The translations under genes were made by a program, and so were the position numbers. Below the pieces are notes generated by a model that saw only the letters and a program-made list of their open reading frames with translations, had not been told where the DNA came from and made no database searches. Positions 32,491-32,567 of a stretch of 32,567 nt of DNA are shown one piece after another. The stretch's first letter is position 1. Each line of letters starts with the position of its first letter. The stretch covers positions 1 through 32,567 of the forward strand of contig JALEJQ010000082.1 of assembly GCA_022769565.1 (NCBI GenBank), in the 5' to 3' direction. The DNA is from Oscillospiraceae bacterium. Its GTDB lineage: Bacteria; Bacillota; Clostridia; Oscillospirales; Ruminococcaceae.

Positions 32491-32567
32491 CTACAATTGT
32501 TGTAGATCTGTATTGACAACTATGTCGCACCGTGATATACTCTAATCATGATATATATCACATCTCG
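32491..32567 (+). promoter_or_regulatory. Strong promoter with operator-like dyads at the right edge
   Basis: Perfect TTGACA at 32513-32518 and TATACT at 32536-32541 are 17 bases apart. Around them are dyads: CTACAA/TTGTAG (32491-32496 and 32500-32505), GACA/TGTC (32515-32526, overlapping the -35), GTGATATA/TATATCAC (32532-32539 and 32554-32561, spanning the -10) and the 12-base palindrome TGATATATATCA at 32549-32560. The gene it serves lies beyond the window. The dyads suggest a repressor-controlled promoter; the regulator is unknown. No gene is seen from 32418 to the end. Confidence 0.6.

Noticed and set aside
1-32567. tRNA, rRNA, CRISPR array or riboswitch
   Set aside because: Intergenic gaps were read for cloverleaf ends, repeat-spacer patterns and familiar riboswitch cores (including a TPP site near thiN); none was recognised.

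Overview
The window looks like chromosome from a low-to-moderate-GC, endospore-forming member of the Clostridia. Ruminococcus-like Oscillospirales is my best guess, from protein style and gene order only. It carries 33 supported protein genes, no rRNA, tRNA or CRISPR, and no intact mobile element. It is almost entirely core genome. Two reference gene orders known from Bacillus subtilis are recognisable, each with losses: yloC-remA-gmk-rpoZ-(coaBC absent)-priA-def-fmt-rsmB-rlmN-prpC-prkC-rsgA-(rpe absent)-thiN-spoVM, and yqfC-yqfD-phoH-(yqfF/pgpH absent)-ybeY-dgkA-(cdd absent)-era-yqzL-recO.

Layout. 1-351: non-coding, with hairpins that resemble the end of a dispersed intergenic repeat, then a good sigma-A promoter. 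352-13400: a long co-directional run covering RNA turnover (yicC), biofilm/matrix regulation (remA), GMP kinase, RNA polymerase omega, replication restart (priA), N-terminal formyl-methionine cycling (def, fmt), rRNA methylation (rsmB, rlmN), the PrpC/PrkC phosphatase-kinase pair, ribosome maturation (rsgA), thiamine pyrophosphokinase and the tiny sporulation peptide SpoVM. 13418-14422: a convergent tyrosine recombinase. 14639-19143: a tightly overlapping ymfF-ymfH-lgt-folD operon. 19203-20804: a class B penicillin-binding protein whose ribosome binding site lies inside the folD terminator. 20836-22184 on the minus strand: a small four-cysteine protein and a YlbJ-like sporulation membrane protein. 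22297-30442: sporulation genes yqfC/yqfD, phoH, ybeY, dgkA, era, yqzL, recO, mutS2 and ymxH. 30457-32417: rpsB and tsf with promoter, leader and terminator. 32418-32567: an intergenic stretch ending in a textbook promoter with dyad symmetry for a gene beyond the window.

The genes work together mainly in translation (fmt/def, rsmB, rlmN, rsgA, era, ybeY, rpsB, tsf, EF-P-associated ymfF/ymfH), genome maintenance (priA, recO, mutS2, Xer) and the envelope or spore (prkC, lgt, PBP, dgkA, spoVM, yqfCD, ylbJ, ymxH).

I did not find a clear novel multi-gene system. The most interesting items are regulatory or small: a mirrored divergent sigma-E-like promoter between ylbJ and yqfC, a terminator that also contains the PBP ribosome binding site, a PriA with DEEG in place of DEEH, two tiny genes (spoVM, yqzL), an unclassified Cys-rich small protein, and an operator-like promoter at the right edge.
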